Shown piece by piece: positions 60,986 through 64,000 of a stretch of 64,000 bases of DNA. The notes under the pieces were generated by a model. It was given only the letters and a program-made list of their open reading frames with translations, had not been told where the DNA came from and searched no databases. Each line of letters begins with the position of its first letter. The first letter of the stretch is position 1. Origin of the DNA: Aphidius gifuensis (Eukaryota; Arthropoda; Insecta; Hymenoptera; Braconidae); the NCBI RefSeq assembly GCF_014905175.1, contig NC_057791.1, positions 5,394,001 through 5,458,000 of the forward strand, read 5' to 3'. The position numbers and the translations under genes are program-made.

Positions 60986-61069
60986 ATTGTATATTTTTTT
61001 TTTATTTATTTAAAAATCATCCAGAAGAATTGCACATGGAAAAAACTAAGAAATCTCTAGACATCATCA

Positions 61070-61140
61070 GCATCGGTGGTTCAGTGGTAGAATGCTCGCC
61101 TGCCACGCGGGCGACCCGGGTTCAATTCCCGGCCGATGCA
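61070..61140 (+). tRNA. tRNA-Gly (GCC), copy 6 (T-loop variant)
   Basis: Complete cloverleaf with GCC and the same TTCAATT T loop as copy 3. Its 5' flank also matches that of copy 3 (AAAAAACTAAGA). A long T-run follows and ends the array. Confidence 0.95.
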
Positions 61141-61732
61141 AAAGCCCATTATTTTTTTTGCTTTTTTTTTTTTTTTCTATTTGATATCTGTAATGTTTGA
61201 AAAAAAAGCAAGTTTAAAATCCAAGTTGGTTTATTGCTACATTTAAAACTACCAGGAAGGCACTCCCTTTCTACAAGAAGTTTCATCTATTTTCTTTTTT
61301 TATGTTCTCAGAATTTGTTCGCTCTTATTCTATTTGATGCGTAACAGATGACAGTGCTATTGTTCCGTTTCAGTTTAAAAAAAACTTTAAAAAGAGGGTC
61401 AGGTTTTTTTCCATCTATTGCCATCCAAATTTATCAAAAATATTTATCCCCAAGAGAGTTTAAAAATACGACACAAATGAATAAGCCATGTGGGTGCTTC
61501 TATTCTGGATCTAAATTCCCAACCACATGCAAATTATTTTTTATTATTAATTTAATATTATTCTTTGTTTCTATACTTTTCTTTTCTCTAAGAAGTGTTC
61601 ATTTATTTCAACTATAACGTTTCAAGAAACAGCTGAAATTACATTCATTTTTAAAAGGCTGTAGAGCATTCTAGAAAAAAAAAAATAGGTAAAAGTTTTT
61701 TTGCAAAAGTTAAATATGAATTTAAATTTGAC

Positions 61733-61843
61733 CTGTGGCAAACCGTCAAATAAAATCAGCTTGTAAGGCGTCTTGGACGACGCCAATCGACCCGCAGGTA
61801 TAGCATCCGGTTGAGCCAAAGTCAATGCACCTGGTTCAGTCAT
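61733..61843 (-). CDS. Possible first coding exon of an unidentified minus-strand gene
   Basis: From an ATG at 61841-61843, 37 codons of balanced composition and raised GC run to a CAG|GTCAAA junction in phase 0. The translation (starting MTEPGALTLAQPDAIPAG) is unlike the A/T-driven chance frames around it. I recognise no family and find no partner exons to its left. The element could equally be a conserved non-coding island within the Zswim8 intron. Confidence 0.3.
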
Positions 61844-64000
61844 GTACTTCTCTTTTTTTTTTTTTCATCATATATAATCCTAGCGTTCCCCACTTTTCTC
61901 TTTCTCTTTCTTTAATAAATACATGGGATGACTCGACACGGTTCAAACTCTAAATTTCTGGTTTAAATTTACTTTGCCCTTCTCTTTGATTCTATTATAA
62001 TATTTTTTTATATTTTCTGGAAATGTATTTGTGATTCCAGGTTTTTTTTTCCACATGTGTTGAATAACCCTATAGCTAAAATTTTTGCGTTGCTGGACAA
62101 AGCATACAGTTATATACTCATTGTGGTTTCATAATTTTTTATATCTTTTGTTTCATTTTATCAATTAATTTCTATAATTAAAAAAAATGAATAATAACAG
62201 AAATTCAACATAATAAATAACTGGTTAAATCGATTAAACTGGTGGCGCTCAGTTAAATATTTATATAAATTAAAATTAATAACTCTGTATATAATTATAG
62301 TCGAAAATTTTTTTTTACTTTTTAATTTATTATTCAAAAAAATACCTGTCATTTTCAATTTTATATTCATATATTTTATATTTAAAAAAAAAAAAAACTG
62401 GTTTTTTATGTTAATGAAAAGATGAATATAAATACTTCAATGTTAAGACTTTTGCAGGTGCAAAATTTCACATGTTGAATCTAGTCGTCATCTAGCAATT
62501 GGTTTTAATATATAGACAAGTTGTTAAACAACTTTTTTTTACAATGCTTATATTAATAAATTATTGCTCTAAATTATAATCTTTTAAATCTTAAAAAAAA
62601 AAATATTTAACTTATACTTTTTTGCAGTCTTTTTTTGCAATTTTACGACAGTCAAATTGCAACAGCTAATCACAAAAATGCATCATTTTAAAATGAAAAT
62701 TATTATTAATTAGTTTATGATAACATAAATAAATAATTTAATTCATCAAACTCTGTTAGAAATTTTCGATTCCGCATGTGTTTCTATCACAAGCCAAGTT
62801 TGTGTCTGGCACAGACATTTATTTTCCTCAGTCAATTTATTCAAATTGAATTATTAAAAAGCTCTATAATTCAAACTGTAAAATGAAAAAGCTTCATTCA
62901 TTCAGTCTCCATCATAAAAAAAAGCTAAAAATAAATATAATCTATCATAATGTCAAACAAAAATATAATTAAAAATGATCTTTAATCTTTATTAATTATT
63001 TAATTGAAAAGTGTTTCTTTTCAGTCAACAAATGTATACTGACAACACTATAAACTGGTTTATATATGATTCACTTTAAACCAGATTTATTTTAACTGAA
63101 ATAAGATACTTTTATTTATCCAATTTGATGATAAAACTATTTGGTTGTTAGCTTTCACATCCATTATTTCATTTTCATTTTATTTCATCTCTCTTTGATA
63201 TATTTATTTTAATAAAAGTAAACAATATATTTTTTCTTTATTTTCTTATTCTTGAGATGAGACAAAGGGCAGGTGAGGGTCTTCAGCATTCAGCTGTTGT
63301 ATTATAGGTTCAAGGTTGTAATATGCTATTTTTTTTTTCTAAAAAAAAAAGAAGATTTTACAGAATTGATATTTTTAAATTGTAAAATTTTATATAGATT
63401 CTAGTCTCACATGAGATACAATTTAAAAATTCAAAATAAAAATTGAATGATAAATGAGATAAAAATTTTGTTAAATACATGAAAGCACAAATATAAAGGA
63501 TAAATTTTAACGATTAATAGGGATGAATTTGTGAATGTGGGTAGATTGAAGGGAAGAAAAAATAAAAATCTTTGTGTACAAGGAAAAATCGTGAAAATCA
63601 CATTGAGATGTATCTTTTTTTTTATACAATATCGTATACTGAAAAGCTTCAACGTAACCATGACAACCACGTATCGATCCTGTGTCTGCCATGAGATATA
63701 TAAAACGACCCACAAACACCAGCTTCTAGGACCATTTAATTCTTAAAAATATGCATATATAAATGTATTATTTAAATCATGCTCCATTATTTATTTAAAT
63801 TAATTTTCATTTGAACAAATAGAAAAGATAATTAACAAAATACAATTTTAAATAAATTGTACTATTGAAAAATGAAATACATATTTATTATGTTTTTGTT
63901 TTATACATTCACAGGTGTTATTTTTAACGAAAAAATATATATCATTTGTTGTATTTTTCACCTGTAATATATTTTTGTATATTTAAAATATTCTATAGTC

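Larger units (their letters stand above)
60424..61140. repeat. Tandem tRNA-Gly array, units of about 155-164 bp
   Basis: Five units share both the gene and its spacer. Copies 3 and 4 have one spacer type (GCCTTTATTTTTTATAG start) and copies 2 and 5 another (TTGTATATTTTTT start). The alternation, together with the shared T-loop change in copies 3 and 6, indicates duplication of a multi-gene unit by unequal exchange. Confidence 0.85.
58694..64000. other. Zswim8 first coding intron (continues past window)
   Basis: At least 5.3 kb long. It holds six tRNA-Gly genes (60044-61140), a short coding-like segment on the minus strand at 61733-61843, and otherwise A/T-rich DNA with islands at about 58880-59170, 59280-59540 and 63630-63740. 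No further Zswim8 exon is recognisable. Confidence 0.55.

Noticed and set aside
60015..61200. Open frames with repeated 'GGSVVECSPATRATRVRFPA'-like peptides
   Set aside because: These are translations of the tRNA-Gly genes in other frames. They are a well-known source of spurious predicted proteins.

Overview
This is intron-rich nuclear DNA of an animal, most likely an insect and plausibly a hymenopteran such as a parasitoid wasp. The evidence for that is very A+T-rich DNA full of poly-A/poly-T tracts, short (70-110 base) introns beside very long ones, and gene contents that match insect orthologues. The species assignment is inference. Nothing prokaryotic is visible.

Layout. (1) 1-6.3 kb: a duplicated block carrying two minus-strand copies of a small secreted gene with a cystine-knot cysteine pattern (94-210, cut by the window edge, and 3545-3855, complete), embedded in duplicated and decayed repeats. 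(2) 7960-23215, plus strand: the nuclear 5'-3' exoribonuclease XRN2/Rat1 in six exons, with a 12-kb intron 4 holding three tRNA-Ala(UGC) genes and many islands of higher GC. (3) 23.2-33.2 kb: a gene-free interval with scattered islands and a cluster of NK2-type binding motifs. (4) 33322-48021, minus strand: the NK2-class homeobox gene scro (NKX2-1/NKX2-4 orthologue) in four exons. Its stop codon is followed in frame by a GC-rich 37-codon extension and a strong RNA stem-loop, a candidate for programmed stop-codon readthrough. (5) 50341-52306, plus strand: PRMT1. (6) 52772-55265, minus strand: the exocyst subunit Sec10/EXOC5 in six exons, convergent with PRMT1. (7) 58369-58693, plus strand: the first recognisable coding exon of ZSWIM8 (Dora); the rest lies beyond the window. 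Its first intron holds six tRNA-Gly(GCC) genes, five of them in a tandem array.

How the parts relate. Four housekeeping genes (RNA turnover, arginine methylation, exocytosis, ubiquitin ligase adaptor) surround one developmental regulator with long introns. XRN2 and scro are arranged tail to tail, as XRN2 and NKX2-4 are in humans. This suggests an ancient regulatory block in which XRN2's giant intron and the interval between the genes carry scro enhancers. The strongest new candidates are the scro readthrough cassette, the XRN2-scro block, and the duplicated cystine-knot gene with a conserved signal peptide and diverged mature region.
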